Source: Pleionea litopenaei
Lineage (GTDB): Bacteria; Pseudomonadota; Gammaproteobacteria; Enterobacterales; Kangiellaceae
Assembly (NCBI RefSeq): GCF_031198435.1
Contig: NZ_CP133548.1
Span: forward strand, 62,001 to 126,000
Direction: 5' to 3'
DNA: 64,000 nt
Below, piece after piece: positions 44,519-53,681 of this stretch. The notes beneath the pieces are model-generated. The model was not told the DNA's origin and did no database searches. It saw nothing but the letters and a program-made list of their open reading frames with translations. The stretch's first letter is position 1; each line of letters starts with the position of its first letter. The position numbers and the translations under genes were made by a program.

Positions 44519-45319
44519 GTGGAACGGTACCAATCATTATTTGCGCAATGTCGCGAGAACAATTCGATAGCCTTTATTCCTTTTGTAATGCTTGGCGATC
44601 CAGATTTAGAAACGAGCTACCAAATTATAACCACATTAATTGACAGTGGTGCTGATGCGTTGGAATTAGGCATTCCATTTTCAGACCCGGTGGCGGACGG
44701 TCCAACCATTCAAGCGGCTGCGATCAGAGCTTTGCAAGCTGACGTAACGCCTAAGCAGTGCTTTGAATTGTTGCAAAGAGTCCGAGCCTATGCGCCTAGC
44801 ATTCCAATCGGATTGTTGTTGTATTCAAACTTAGTTTATCGAGACGGTATCGAGCACTTTTACCAACGCTGTCGAACGGCTGATATTGATTCCCTACTGA
44901 TTGCTGATGTGCCATTGCGTGAAACCAATGTGTTCGACGAATATGCTCTGCAAAATCGGATTGCGCCGGTTCACATTCTACCTCCGACGCCAAGTGAGAA
45001 AACCTTAATGACCGTCGCAAAACGTTCACGAGGTTATACTTACGTGCTTGGGCGAGCTGGGGTGACCGGTACTGAAAGTCAAGCGGTTATGCCATCGAAT
45101 GAAACCATGCAAGCACTAACCGACTATCAGGCTGCGCCTCCGGTGATGGGCTTTGGTATTTCTAGTCCCGACCACGTGATGCAAGCAAAAGCTCATGGAT
45201 TTTCTGGTGTTATTTCCGGCTCTGCCGTCGTTAAGATAATTGAAGAGCACCGACAAGATCCATCGTCGATGTGTCAGGCATTGAAAACCTTTGTTCAACA
45301 GATGAAAGCGGCGACTTAA
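44519..45319 (+). CDS. trpA: Tryptophan synthase alpha subunit
   Basis: 266 residues from the GTG at 44519, which has AGGAGGAG 8 nt upstream, one base after the trpB stop. It cleaves indole-glycerol phosphate to indole. The catalytic Glu and Asp lie in ALELGIPFSDPVADGP, and the phosphate loops are in LGRAGVTG and GFGISSPDHV. It is the last gene of the trp operon. No clear terminator follows before the convergent small gene at 45401. Confidence 0.97.
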   Translation: MERYQSLFAQCRENNSIAFIPFVMLGDPDLETSYQIITTLIDSGADALELGIPFSDPVADGPTIQAAAIRALQADVTPKQCFELLQRVRAYAPSIPIGLLLYSNLVYRDGIEHFYQRCRTADIDSLLIADVPLRETNVFDEYALQNRIAPVHILPPTPSEKTLMTVAKRSRGYTYVLGRAGVTGTESQAVMPSNETMQALTDYQAAPPVMGFGISSPDHVMQAKAHGFSGVISGSAVVKIIEEHRQDPSSMCQALKTFVQQMKAAT

Positions 45320-45400
45320 CCGGTATTGGGTCTTGATCAAAACACTAAGGCAATGACAAAGGATCGTCCAGGTTCTGTTGAGAAGCAGGGAGTCTAAAAA

Positions 45401-45670
45401 CTACAAAGGACGTTTAGTTAAGTCATCGGTCGAGTTGTGTTCATGCTGCTCAACTTGCTCGATGGCTTTTAGTAATTGACTATGTTCTCGTGAACCATGA
45501 CCAGAGCGTAAATACACTTTTGCTGCTTTAACCACTTTATTCATCAGTTCAAGTTGATAGTGTTGATTGAGTAAACACTTGGCTAAGTGATCTGGGTCTT
45601 TATCTTGTTCGCGCATTTTAGCGGCGGTCGATAATGCCTGCGTTAATTCTTCTTGTGAGGGAACTCCCAT
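45401..45670 (-). CDS. Conserved-looking small helical protein, unknown
   Basis: 89 residues, charged and fully helical in appearance (LTQALSTAAKMREQDKDP, LNQHYQLELMNKVVKAAKVY), with no TM or signal. It runs convergent to trpA and divergent from the 82-residue gene at 45771. Codon use fits the surrounding genes, and the frame is the only long one here. I do not recognise the family. Confidence 0.65.
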   Translation of the reverse strand: MGVPSQEELTQALSTAAKMREQDKDPDHLAKCLLNQHYQLELMNKVVKAAKVYLRSGHGSREHSQLLKAIEQVEQHEHNSTDDLTKRPL

Positions 45671-45770
45671 ATATTTATACCTTTAACCATAACTAATTAT
45701 TTTATTATAGCTGCTAAATTTAGTAGCATAGCTCGAGTGTTGTAATGCGTTTGGGATAAGGGTTAAGAAA

Positions 45771-46019
45771 ATGAACGATTTTTGGTCTCAGTTAGAGACA
45801 CGCCTTCGAGCCATGGAAGCCGAGGAAGAGTATGATTTGTTTGCGATTGGTTATGTGATTCCACAAGTTGCACTCGCCGAGAAAGAAGGGGGAAGTAACC
45901 CAGCTGAAGCACAAGATATTCTTATTCGCTATATTCAACGCTCAATTGATCAAGATAATATCAATGATCGTGACCGAGAATTGATCGAACAAGTGTTGAA
46001 TGCGGCGTTAGAAAACTAG
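45771..46019 (+). CDS. Small acidic protein, possibly YfcL-like
   Basis: 82 residues, strongly acidic (LRAMEAEEEYDLFAIGYVIP). The DLFAIGY segment recalls the DLFASGYL element of YfcL-family proteins, but the match is short and I am not sure. Soluble, with no catalytic motif. A hairpin terminator follows at 46091. Confidence 0.6.
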   Translation: MNDFWSQLETRLRAMEAEEEYDLFAIGYVIPQVALAEKEGGSNPAEAQDILIRYIQRSIDQDNINDRDRELIEQVLNAALEN

Positions 46020-46389
46020 GTAAACAGATGACGCGCTGAGTTGATACTGAGCAATTTAAGCGTTAGATACAATGCGATAATACTTGCTATTTTGAGCGGA
46101 GATTCTCGAAATAGAGAAATATCGCTCAAATTTTTAAGATAAAACAAAAAATATCACTTGTTTGGCTTGTTGTTTTTTCCAAGATTAGCGCCACTCTGGT
46201 CTCAAATGGAAGTGAGAAAAATCAATAATTACAATACGTTATCTAAAATCCGATAACCTAGCCTTCCTGTCTATTTAAATGGCCAAGGTCTTTTTATCCT
46301 TGGCTTACTACTTTGCACATTATTTGAACTACACTTAGTTTGGACGATTGTTGAAGTCGAACTACCGAACTATCGCGTGAGGACTTTTA
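46020..46389. other. Intergenic region before the ethylene-receptor-like kinase
   Basis: 370 bp. It holds the terminator at 46091-46135 and a second hairpin at 46282-46304 (GCCAAGG / CCTTGGC, 9-nt loop) within the probable leader of the kinase gene. I see no ORF. Confidence 0.5.
46091..46135 (+). terminator. Terminator after the 82-residue gene
   Basis: Outer stem TTTGAGCG / CGCTCAAA and inner stem TTCTC / GAGAA, followed by TTTTT. Confidence 0.78.
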
Positions 46390-48309
46390 ATGTCAATATT
46401 GGAAGGATTTTTGCGTGGGGACTATATGCCCCACGGGCATTGCTATCTTTGGCAGCCGGGCATTTTATGGACTCATGTTATTTCCGATGTATTAATTGCT
46501 GCATCTTATTTTTCGATACCGATAGCGCTACTACTCTTCATTCGTAAGCGTCAAGATATTCGATTTAAAAGTACGTTCGTGCTCTTTTCTCTGTTTATTC
46601 TGTTCTGTGGGATCACCCATATTTTTGGAATCATTACTATTTGGAAAGGTGTTTATGGATTCCATGGAATTATGAAGGCGCTCACCGCATTAGTCTCCGT
46701 AACCACCGCAATTTATTTATTCAAAGTCATTCCGATTGCATTAAAGATTCCCTCTCCCGCGCAATATGTTTCGGTGAATGAGCAGTTGGATGTCGAAACT
46801 CAACGTCGACTAGCGTTGGAGCATAAATCTGCCGAAGACGCTATTTTTAAATATATGGCGGACTCCATTCCCGTCGCGTTAGCGGTTTTGGATGAGCGAC
46901 AAAAAGTACGGCAAGTGAATTCGTCGTTTGAACAGTTATTTAAACGTAAAAGTAGTGAGTTGTTAAACAAGCGTTTGGAAAATATTATTGGTGTCAACTT
47001 AGACGCACTAGTTCAAAACGGCTCTCGAATTGACGCAGAAGACTATGAAACAGGTGATAGTCAAGTGTTGCACATCCGTTTGCAGAATGGTGCATATGTG
47101 AAAGCAGAAGTTTCACTGGTCAAAAAGAATTTCCAAAACACCCCGTTTACCCTAGTTTCATTTAAAGACCTGTCAGATATTGATTTTGCAGAAAGAGAAA
47201 TCGAACGAACGGAACAACGATTTGATCGTGCGATTTCGGCAACCTCAGATGGCATTTGGGAATATCAAATTGACGATGATGTTATGTGGAGCTCACCTAT
47301 TTTGGTGAAAATGTTTGATCAATATTTACAAACCGAGCTAAAGCTATCTGACTGGATTACGCCTATTCACGTTGATCACCGAGGAATGATAAGAGCCGCT
47401 ATCGAAGATGCTATTCTAAAAGGTAAACCACTCTTTATTGAGTACCAAGGCGAGACGGAGTCAGGAACCTTTGAATGGTTTCTACTGCGCGGTCGAATCG
47501 TTGAATCTAAGAACAGTGGAAAACGTTATTTATCTGGCTCTATCGTAAATATTCAACAGCGAAAGTCCGCTGAGATTGAACTGCGTGAAAACTCCTACTT
47601 GCTGAGTGAATCGAATAAAGCGCTTGAAAGATTTGCCTATGTGGCGTCACACGATTTGCAAGAACCGCTACGAAAGATCACCGCTTTTTCAGATCGATTG
47701 CTGGCTCGTCTAGCCGATTCATTTGATGAAGAATCTCGGTTTGAACTAAGTCGAATTCATAGCGCGGCGATTCGGCTGAGAGGCATGATTAAAGACTTAT
47801 TGTCACTTGCAAAGGTACAACAGCAAAAGCTTAAAAAGTCTAAGGTGAAACTCAGCCAAATGGTCGATACCGTTAGAGAACACCTGAGTTTAAGAATTGA
47901 AGAAACTGGTGCTGATATTCAATTGATGTCTGACGAGATTCTGTTCGTCGATGTTTCATTGTTTACACAAGTTTTACAAAATCTTATTCAAAACAGCATT
48001 CGCTATGCTCATCCTGAACGGACGGCCGTGATTAAAATTGACATTGATCGAATTCAGAGTAAAGACGAGCAAAAAGGGTTGTTACAACAGTTTAAAATTT
48101 CGGTTAGTGATAATGGGGTAGGTTTTGAACAAGACTACTGCGAGATGATATTTGAACCATTTAAACAATTAAGTGGTGATAAAGAGAAGGGAAGTGGAAT
48201 AGGATTGTCTCTATGCAAACAAATAGTTCGAGTACATGGAGGAAGTATTAACGCAATTTCAACTCTTGGTGAGGGAAGTCGATTTGAAATTATTATTAAC
48301 CAACGATGA
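46390..48309 (+). CDS. Sensor histidine kinase with ethylene-receptor-like membrane domain
   Basis: 639 residues (GAGGAC ribosome site). Three TM helices in the first about 125 residues closely match plant ETR1. HVISDVLIAASYFSIP and LFCGITH place Asp33, Tyr40, Ile43, Pro44, Cys73 and His77 at a constant offset of 8 from ETR1 D25, Y32, I35, P36, C65 and H69, the copper/ethylene-binding residues. Two PAS domains follow (about 155-270 and 280-395). Then come a HisKA domain with the phospho-acceptor in ASHDLQEPLRKI and an ATPase domain (NLIQNSIRYA, SDNGVGF, GSGIGLSL). Two response-regulator genes follow within 15 bp, so the output is phosphorelay plus c-di-GMP. Ethylene binding is inferred, not shown. 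Confidence 0.9.
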   Translation: MSILEGFLRGDYMPHGHCYLWQPGILWTHVISDVLIAASYFSIPIALLLFIRKRQDIRFKSTFVLFSLFILFCGITHIFGIITIWKGVYGFHGIMKALTALVSVTTAIYLFKVIPIALKIPSPAQYVSVNEQLDVETQRRLALEHKSAEDAIFKYMADSIPVALAVLDERQKVRQVNSSFEQLFKRKSSELLNKRLENIIGVNLDALVQNGSRIDAEDYETGDSQVLHIRLQNGAYVKAEVSLVKKNFQNTPFTLVSFKDLSDIDFAEREIERTEQRFDRAISATSDGIWEYQIDDDVMWSSPILVKMFDQYLQTELKLSDWITPIHVDHRGMIRAAIEDAILKGKPLFIEYQGETESGTFEWFLLRGRIVESKNSGKRYLSGSIVNIQQRKSAEIELRENSYLLSESNKALERFAYVASHDLQEPLRKITAFSDRLLARLADSFDEESRFELSRIHSAAIRLRGMIKDLLSLAKVQQQKLKKSKVKLSQMVDTVREHLSLRIEETGADIQLMSDEILFVDVSLFTQVLQNLIQNSIRYAHPERTAVIKIDIDRIQSKDEQKGLLQQFKISVSDNGVGFEQDYCEMIFEPFKQLSGDKEKGSGIGLSLCKQIVRVHGGSINAISTLGEGSRFEIIINQR

Positions 48310-48321
48310 GTCGATTTAGAA

Positions 48322-48753
48322 ATGTTAAAGCTAGTGATGATTGAAGATGACCCAGATGATATTTATTTGCTCGAAAAAGCGATTAAAGAAGCTGAAGAAG
48401 AGATTGAACTGAATACGGTTAATCATGGACCGGCTTTGTTCGAGTACTTAAATAAACTTTGGGATCATCATTTTGGCCTATTTCCCGATATCATACTGTT
48501 AGATTTAAACCTGCCAAGAATGAATGGTCTTGAAATACTTAGAACCTTAAAGAGCGATGTGCGCTTTAAAAGTATTCCTGTTGTAATTTACACAACATCT
48601 GAGTTAAACACCGATGCTCTCAATTGTTACCAAAGTGGCGCCAATTCCTATTTAGTCAAACCAGAGAATTATCGAGGCGTAAAAGAGCTAATAGCATTGC
48701 TTACGAAATATTGGGAAAGGAATATCAAGTTATCATTTGAGGAGTTGCTGTAA
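48322..48753 (+). CDS. Single-domain response regulator (Rcp1-like)
   Basis: 143 residues, receiver domain only. The acidic pocket is in MIEDDPDD, the phospho-acceptor Asp in IILLDLNLPRMNG, and the conserved Thr and Lys in VVIYTTSE and YLVKPEN. The extra loop before the phosphorylation site (FEYLNKLWDHHFG) is typical of Rcp1-type regulators, which pair with HDLQEPLR-type kinases such as the one encoded just upstream (12-bp gap). With no output domain, it probably passes phosphate or acts by protein contact. Confidence 0.93.
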   Translation: MLKLVMIEDDPDDIYLLEKAIKEAEEEIELNTVNHGPALFEYLNKLWDHHFGLFPDIILLDLNLPRMNGLEILRTLKSDVRFKSIPVVIYTTSELNTDALNCYQSGANSYLVKPENYRGVKELIALLTKYWERNIKLSFEELL

Positions 48754-48754
48754 T

Positions 48755-49675
48755 ATGGGTTTTAGACAGCTAAAAGTTTTAGTCGTTGATGACAATGAAG
48801 AAGATTGCCATTTAACCAAACGCTATTTGCTAGAAGATGAGAAGGGGCGCTATTTTGTAGAAACACTTGACTCGATTAGAGCACTCAGAGAGTTAGCAAA
48901 GTCAGACTCTTTCGATATTGTATTGCTCGATCTGAATCTATTAGATGTTTCTGGTTTAGACACACTTTTACAATGCCGACAAGTAGTGGGTGGATTACCG
49001 ATCATTGTGATTACTGGAATAAATGACGAAGCGCTTGGTGAGAAAGCAGTGCAACTTGGTGCACAAGACTATATCCCCAAAGATGAGCTGAATGCACCCT
49101 TACTGAAAAGAACGATACGTTTAGCGCTAGAACGACATCTTCTTATGGAAGCTTTGACTGAGAAAGCCTTTAAAGACGAGCTTACATTGTTGCCGAATCG
49201 TCGAGCGTTTAAAGAACGATTGGCGAATACGTTAGTTACTGCTCAAAAAAATGATGAGTCGTTTGCTGTGGTGCTATTTGATCTGAATGGATTTAAACCA
49301 ATTAATGATGAGTATGGTCACGATGCAGGCGATCAGGTATTGTCTCAGTTAGGTGCGAAGCTTCGAATGAACACTCGTCGTAGAGACTTTTTTGCTCGTA
49401 TTGGCGGCGATGAATTTTCGGCCATTATCACTTCGCTCTATTCTATTGATCAATTGCAGCGAGTTATTAGAAATAATATCCTAATCTTTGAGTCAGAGTT
49501 TTATATCATAATCGACGATCAAATCATCACTAAAACGCTCACTGTTTCTATTGGTGCCGCAATGTACCCTCTCGATGGGCAAGAGGGTAAAGAGTTACTC
49601 AAACTAGCCGATCAAAATATGTACGACGTAAAACGCAAAAACTCAAGCGAGTCAGACTTTAAGATTGGTAAATAA
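48755..49675 (+). CDS. Response regulator with diguanylate cyclase (GGDEF) output
   Basis: 306 residues from the ATG at 48755, after GAGGAG and one base past the previous stop. The receiver (about 5-125) has VVDDNEED, the Asp in IVLLDLNLLDVSG and the Lys in DYIPKDE. The GGDEF domain has an intact active site (RIGGDEFSAII) and an inhibitory site RRRD five residues before it. It should make c-di-GMP when phosphorylated, linking the ethylene-receptor-like kinase to biofilm or motility control. Confidence 0.93.
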   Translation: MGFRQLKVLVVDDNEEDCHLTKRYLLEDEKGRYFVETLDSIRALRELAKSDSFDIVLLDLNLLDVSGLDTLLQCRQVVGGLPIIVITGINDEALGEKAVQLGAQDYIPKDELNAPLLKRTIRLALERHLLMEALTEKAFKDELTLLPNRRAFKERLANTLVTAQKNDESFAVVLFDLNGFKPINDEYGHDAGDQVLSQLGAKLRMNTRRRDFFARIGGDEFSAIITSLYSIDQLQRVIRNNILIFESEFYIIIDDQIITKTLTVSIGAAMYPLDGQEGKELLKLADQNMYDVKRKNSSESDFKIGK

Positions 49676-49692
49676 TAGCGTTGTAAGTCATC

Positions 49693-50910
49693 TCACTTTG
49701 TTCGAACCCGTAGACTCTCATAATGAAACTCGAGGCCTTCTGCATTGGCAATTGGCATGGCAACTTGGCTTAGATGCTGTCTACCTTGCTCGTTGATACG
49801 CTGTATCGTCTGAGTTTTTAAGAAGGTCTGTACACTGAGTCCACCTGTTTGTCGCGCAAACCTGGCGGTCGGTAGCGTGTGATTTGGACCACTGCAATAA
49901 TCTCCCAGCGCAACAGCGCTGTTTATTCCGACAAATAACGAACCATAATTGGTTAATTCTTCAACTGAAATATTCGCATTGCAGAGCATTAAGTGTTCTG
50001 GCGCAAAGTCATTTGAAAATTCGATTTCTTCTTCGGTTGATGAGGTCAATAGCAATAGGATTTGTTGGTTGCTGACCAAACGGTCGTACTTCTTATCGTT
50101 CCTTAAAAAGGATTCCATGGTTTTGAGCCAGTTTTCATCGCTGCTGACAATTATCGACAGCGCCATAGGATCATGCTCTGATTGAGCCAGTGCATCTAGT
50201 GCTAACCATTCTATGGGTGTTTTGGCATCGCACAACGCAAGCAATTCGCTCGGTCCCGCGAGACCATCGATTTTAATTTGTCGTTGAATGAGAGCCTTTG
50301 CTTCATTGACGTAAGCGTTGCCTGGCCCAACGATTATATCGACGGGCTGCAAGTCTCGATAGCCAAAGGCTAAAGCTCCAATGGCCTGTACGCCGCCAAC
50401 GTGATAGAAGTCGGTTGCGCCGGCCAAAGAGGCCGCTGCAAGAATAGCTGGGTTAAGTGAAGGAGATACCGCTATTCGTTGCGAACAACCAGCGACTTTG
50501 GCAGGAATCAAGGTCATCAGTGCCGTTGAAATCAAAGGATAGCGACCACCGGGAATATAACAACCGGCCCGAGCGATGGGTTTAACGACTTGGCCATATT
50601 CTCCAAATGAATCACTAAACGACTTATTGCCAATGTCTTCCTTTTGAAAGCGCGCGAAGCGTTTGATTCGTTTAGCGGCCTCTAAAATCGATAACTTTAA
50701 CGACTCATCAAGCTTGTAATCATCAAAGGGCAGTAACTCGATTTTTGCTGGCTTTTGACCGTCAAATTGTAGCGCGTATTCATCAATCGCTGAGTCTCCA
50801 TCTTTACGAATGGTCTCGAGCATGTCTGCAACTACATCGGATATTTTATTTTCTTGAGCTAAAAATGGTCGCTGCCAAGTTTTTGCTGAGTAAATAATTG
50901 AAGATTTCAT
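49693..50910 (-). CDS. hisD: Histidinol dehydrogenase
   Basis: About 405 residues from the ATG at 50910 (MKSSIIYSAKTW); a GTG at 50922 is also open and is 7 bp from the upstream stop. It oxidises histidinol to histidine in two NAD steps. Family landmarks: CYIPGGRYPL, VDIIVGPGNAYVNEAK, DGLAGPSELL, ALAQSEHDP and DYCSGPNHTLPT (zinc and catalytic Glu/His). Slightly shorter than the usual 430. It is the last gene of this his operon, whereas in E. coli hisD is second. Confidence 0.96.
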   Translation of the reverse strand: MKSSIIYSAKTWQRPFLAQENKISDVVADMLETIRKDGDSAIDEYALQFDGQKPAKIELLPFDDYKLDESLKLSILEAAKRIKRFARFQKEDIGNKSFSDSFGEYGQVVKPIARAGCYIPGGRYPLISTALMTLIPAKVAGCSQRIAVSPSLNPAILAAASLAGATDFYHVGGVQAIGALAFGYRDLQPVDIIVGPGNAYVNEAKALIQRQIKIDGLAGPSELLALCDAKTPIEWLALDALAQSEHDPMALSIIVSSDENWLKTMESFLRNDKKYDRLVSNQQILLLLTSSTEEEIEFSNDFAPEHLMLCNANISVEELTNYGSLFVGINSAVALGDYCSGPNHTLPTARFARQTGGLSVQTFLKTQTIQRINEQGRQHLSQVAMPIANAEGLEFHYESLRVRTK

Positions 50911-50929
50911 ACAAGTGCTCACTGTTCGG

Positions 50930-52174
50930 TTATTTCATGGGGCGATCATTGAAGCGACTTCTCAGTTCACTTGTAATGTCACTCAAGCTTACGCCTTTTG
51001 CTAAGGCATCGGTTAAGGCAAAAAATAACAAATCTGCTGCCTCCCATCGCACATCATCAAACGATTGTGCTTCAATCAACTCCAGTGCTTCTTCTTGAAT
51101 TTTCTCGGCTCTTAGCTTATCGGAGCGGAATAATTTGGTACTGAATGAATCATCGGGCAGCGTTTGCTTTCGCTGTTCTAATAATTGCTCCAATTTGTTT
51201 AATGTAAAGTCATTTTGCTCACTTGAGAAGCAGCTATATCGTTCAAAGTGGCAGGCATTTCCTGTCTGGTTAACTTTAAATAATAGGGTGTCACCATCAC
51301 AATCAACATCTGCATTCACTAACTGTTGCGTATTGCCACTGGTTAATCCTTTCGTCCAAATCTCTTGGCGACTACGACTCCAATAGGTTCCTTGCTTGCT
51401 TGATAACGCTTGGACCAGAGATTCTTGACTTGAATAAGCTAACATTAAAACCTTGCCAGTAGAGGCATCTTGGACGATGGTCGGAATGAGTTCAGACTTT
51501 TCAAAGTCGAGTTGAGCAATAAAGCAATCTTGGAGTTGTAACTGCCCAGTATAAATCGACATACCAATTTGACCATTGGCACCTAATGCCGTGAACCATT
51601 GAATGTCATCCAGTGTGGATATACCGCCAGCAATCGTGACTGGTAGCTTGCTAAGGTTTACAACTTGTTGAATTCTTTCGCGATCAAGACCTTGCAACAT
51701 GCCTTCTTTTTCTACTTGGGTGTATAAGAATTCACTGCAATCTTTTTCTAATTCAGGAATTAGTTCATTAACGGTGATACTTTCTGTATTCGTCCAGCCT
51801 GCGGTAGACCAATAGTCACCTTTTGCATCAATAGCAAAAATCAATGACTCTCTCGGTAATTTCTTTACCCAGCTTTCGCGACACTTTGTCCCAATAATAA
51901 TTTTGCTGGCACCCGCTTTAAGGTATCTTTGTGCCGTCTCAAGATCACGAATACCGCCACCAACTCGGCAAGGTCGAACCTTTAACAAGTCAATAATCAA
52001 CTGCTCGTTGTTGCCTTTTCCAAGTGCGGCATCTAAATCAATGATGGCCACTTCACCATAGATAGAAAACTCTTCTAATAACTCAAAAACGTTGTCACGC
52101 TCTAAGATCTTTTCTTTACCTTGCTTCAACTGAACGGCTTTACCATTCATTAAATCGATCGATGGAATTAACAT
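50930..52174 (-). CDS. hisA-hisIE: HisA-HisI-HisE fusion protein
   Basis: 414 residues joining three histidine enzymes. The HisA isomerase barrel (about 1-230) has MLIPSIDLMNGKAVQLKQG, CRVGGGIRD and TIAGGISTLDD. The HisI phosphoribosyl-AMP cyclohydrolase has VLMLAYSSQESL, TYWSRSRQEIWTKG and the zinc-binding VDCDGD and GNACHFERYSCF. The HisE pyrophosphatase (about 325-410) has KIQEEALELIEA and WEAADLLFFAL. HisA seems short (about 230 instead of 245) and rather divergent. E. coli has HisA and HisIE as separate proteins. Ribosome site AAGGAA. Confidence 0.9.
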   Translation of the reverse strand: MLIPSIDLMNGKAVQLKQGKEKILERDNVFELLEEFSIYGEVAIIDLDAALGKGNNEQLIIDLLKVRPCRVGGGIRDLETAQRYLKAGASKIIIGTKCRESWVKKLPRESLIFAIDAKGDYWSTAGWTNTESITVNELIPELEKDCSEFLYTQVEKEGMLQGLDRERIQQVVNLSKLPVTIAGGISTLDDIQWFTALGANGQIGMSIYTGQLQLQDCFIAQLDFEKSELIPTIVQDASTGKVLMLAYSSQESLVQALSSKQGTYWSRSRQEIWTKGLTSGNTQQLVNADVDCDGDTLLFKVNQTGNACHFERYSCFSSEQNDFTLNKLEQLLEQRKQTLPDDSFSTKLFRSDKLRAEKIQEEALELIEAQSFDDVRWEAADLLFFALTDALAKGVSLSDITSELRSRFNDRPMK

Positions 52175-52187
52175 GAATGTTCCTTAA

Positions 52188-52997
52188 TTAAATTCTAACT
52201 TTCACGCCGTTGTCGGCTAAAAACTGTTTGACTTGATCTATTCGATACTCACCACTGTGAAACATGCCTGCGGCTAGACAAGCATCAGCACCATGGCGAA
52301 AAGCTTCTAAGAAATGCTGTTCATTTTTGGCACCACCAGAGGCAATAACTTGTATCTTTGCATTTTTCGCAATCTCACCAGTCAGTTCATTATCGAATCC
52401 GAGACCGGTTCCATCGCGGTGCATACAGGTCAATAAAATTTCGCCCGCACCACGTTGCTGTATTTCATTAACCCATTGATTGAAGTCTTTGTTGACTAAG
52501 GTTCTGCCACCGTGAATGTAAAGCTGAGGTGACGAGTCTTGGCTAGGTTTATTGACATCGACGGCGACAACGACGCATTGAGAACCATAGCTCTTTGCAA
52601 CTTGTTCGATGATTTCTGGATGAGTCACTGCCGTTGTGTTTAATGCGACTTTGTCAGCACCGGCATCGAGAAAGGCTTGTACATCGGCAAGGCTTTTTAA
52701 TCCGCCACCAACCGTAAATGGGATACTTAATTGCTGGGCAATGCGGGTAACGTTTGCCAAGGCGGTTGGTCGGTTTTCTGAGCTCGCTGATATATCCAGA
52801 AAAACAATCTCATCGGCACCTTGACACTCATATTGCATTGCCAGCTCTACGGGGTCTCCCATATCGCGAAGGTTCACAAAGTTGGTGCCTTTTACAACAC
52901 GACCATTGTCAACATCTAAGCAAGGGATGATTCGAGCGGTCAATAGATTTGTATCATCCCCAATTTGCGGTTTCGATGCCCGGGTGTTTTTAATCAT
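52188..52997 (-). CDS. hisF: Imidazole glycerol phosphate synthase, cyclase subunit
   Basis: 269 residues. It has RIIPCLDVDNGRVVKGTNF, GADEIVFLDIS, PFTVGGGLKSL, GADKVALNT, DGTGLGFD and IASGGAKNEQHF, the HisF barrel with catalytic Asp residues in CLDVD and HRDGTG. It pairs with HisH to make imidazole glycerol phosphate and AICAR. An N-terminal extension of about 17 residues precedes the usual start. 87 bp separate it from hisH. Confidence 0.96.
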   Translation of the reverse strand: MIKNTRASKPQIGDDTNLLTARIIPCLDVDNGRVVKGTNFVNLRDMGDPVELAMQYECQGADEIVFLDISASSENRPTALANVTRIAQQLSIPFTVGGGLKSLADVQAFLDAGADKVALNTTAVTHPEIIEQVAKSYGSQCVVVAVDVNKPSQDSSPQLYIHGGRTLVNKDFNQWVNEIQQRGAGEILLTCMHRDGTGLGFDNELTGEIAKNAKIQVIASGGAKNEQHFLEAFRHGADACLAAGMFHSGEYRIDQVKQFLADNGVKVRI

Positions 52998-53084
52998 AGT
53001 GAATTTCCACAGTGTTTAATTTAATAATCAATTTCGCGATAGGAAGCGACTCGTATTTTAAGCGCTTACTATCTAAACCACGTA

Positions 53085-53681
53085 TTAGCTCAGGTTGAGA
53101 GCCTGAGCGACGAGCTTGGAGCCGTAATGGCTCGACTTTTCGGGATGAAATTGAAAACCAACCAGATTGTTGAGTTTGACGGCGGCGCAAAAGGTTTCTC
53201 CGTAACTGGTTGTAGCGATACATTGCTGACTCTCTTTTATGGCGTAACTGTTCACAAAGTAGGGCATTCCTGACTCAAATGACGCGGTACTGAACTGACA
53301 ACTCGACCATCCAACCATCGGTTGTTTTGGCGAGTTGAGTTTTTTTACTTTACCGTCTAGCCAACCTAAGCCTAATACGCCGGGAGACTCTTCCGACTGC
53401 TCGAAAAAAACTTGCATGCCAACGCATATGCCTAACAAGTATTTATCTTCGCTTTTCCATTGATTTAAGAAGCTAAGCCAGCCTTCGGTTGTTAGTTGCT
53501 GCATAACCGACCCAAAATGTCCTTGGCCCGGAATGATTAATCGATCTCCGACAACTTGAGCAGGCGTTTTTGCGACCATCACTTCACAGCCCAGTCGTTG
53601 CAAGCAGGCTTTTAAACTGAATATATTGCCTGCTTTGGTATCAATGATGGTTACGGTATAAGCCTTACTAGGTTCAATCAC
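53085..53681 (-). CDS. hisH: Imidazole glycerol phosphate synthase, glutaminase subunit
   Basis: 198 residues from a GTG at 53681 that overlaps the hisB stop (TAGTG). The amidotransferase triad is in LLGICVGMQVFFEQ (Cys) and FQFHPEKSSHYG (His, Glu). It supplies ammonia to HisF. Normal length for HisH. Confidence 0.95.
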   Translation of the reverse strand: MIEPSKAYTVTIIDTKAGNIFSLKACLQRLGCEVMVAKTPAQVVGDRLIIPGQGHFGSVMQQLTTEGWLSFLNQWKSEDKYLLGICVGMQVFFEQSEESPGVLGLGWLDGKVKKLNSPKQPMVGWSSCQFSTASFESGMPYFVNSYAIKESQQCIATTSYGETFCAAVKLNNLVGFQFHPEKSSHYGSKLVAQALNLS

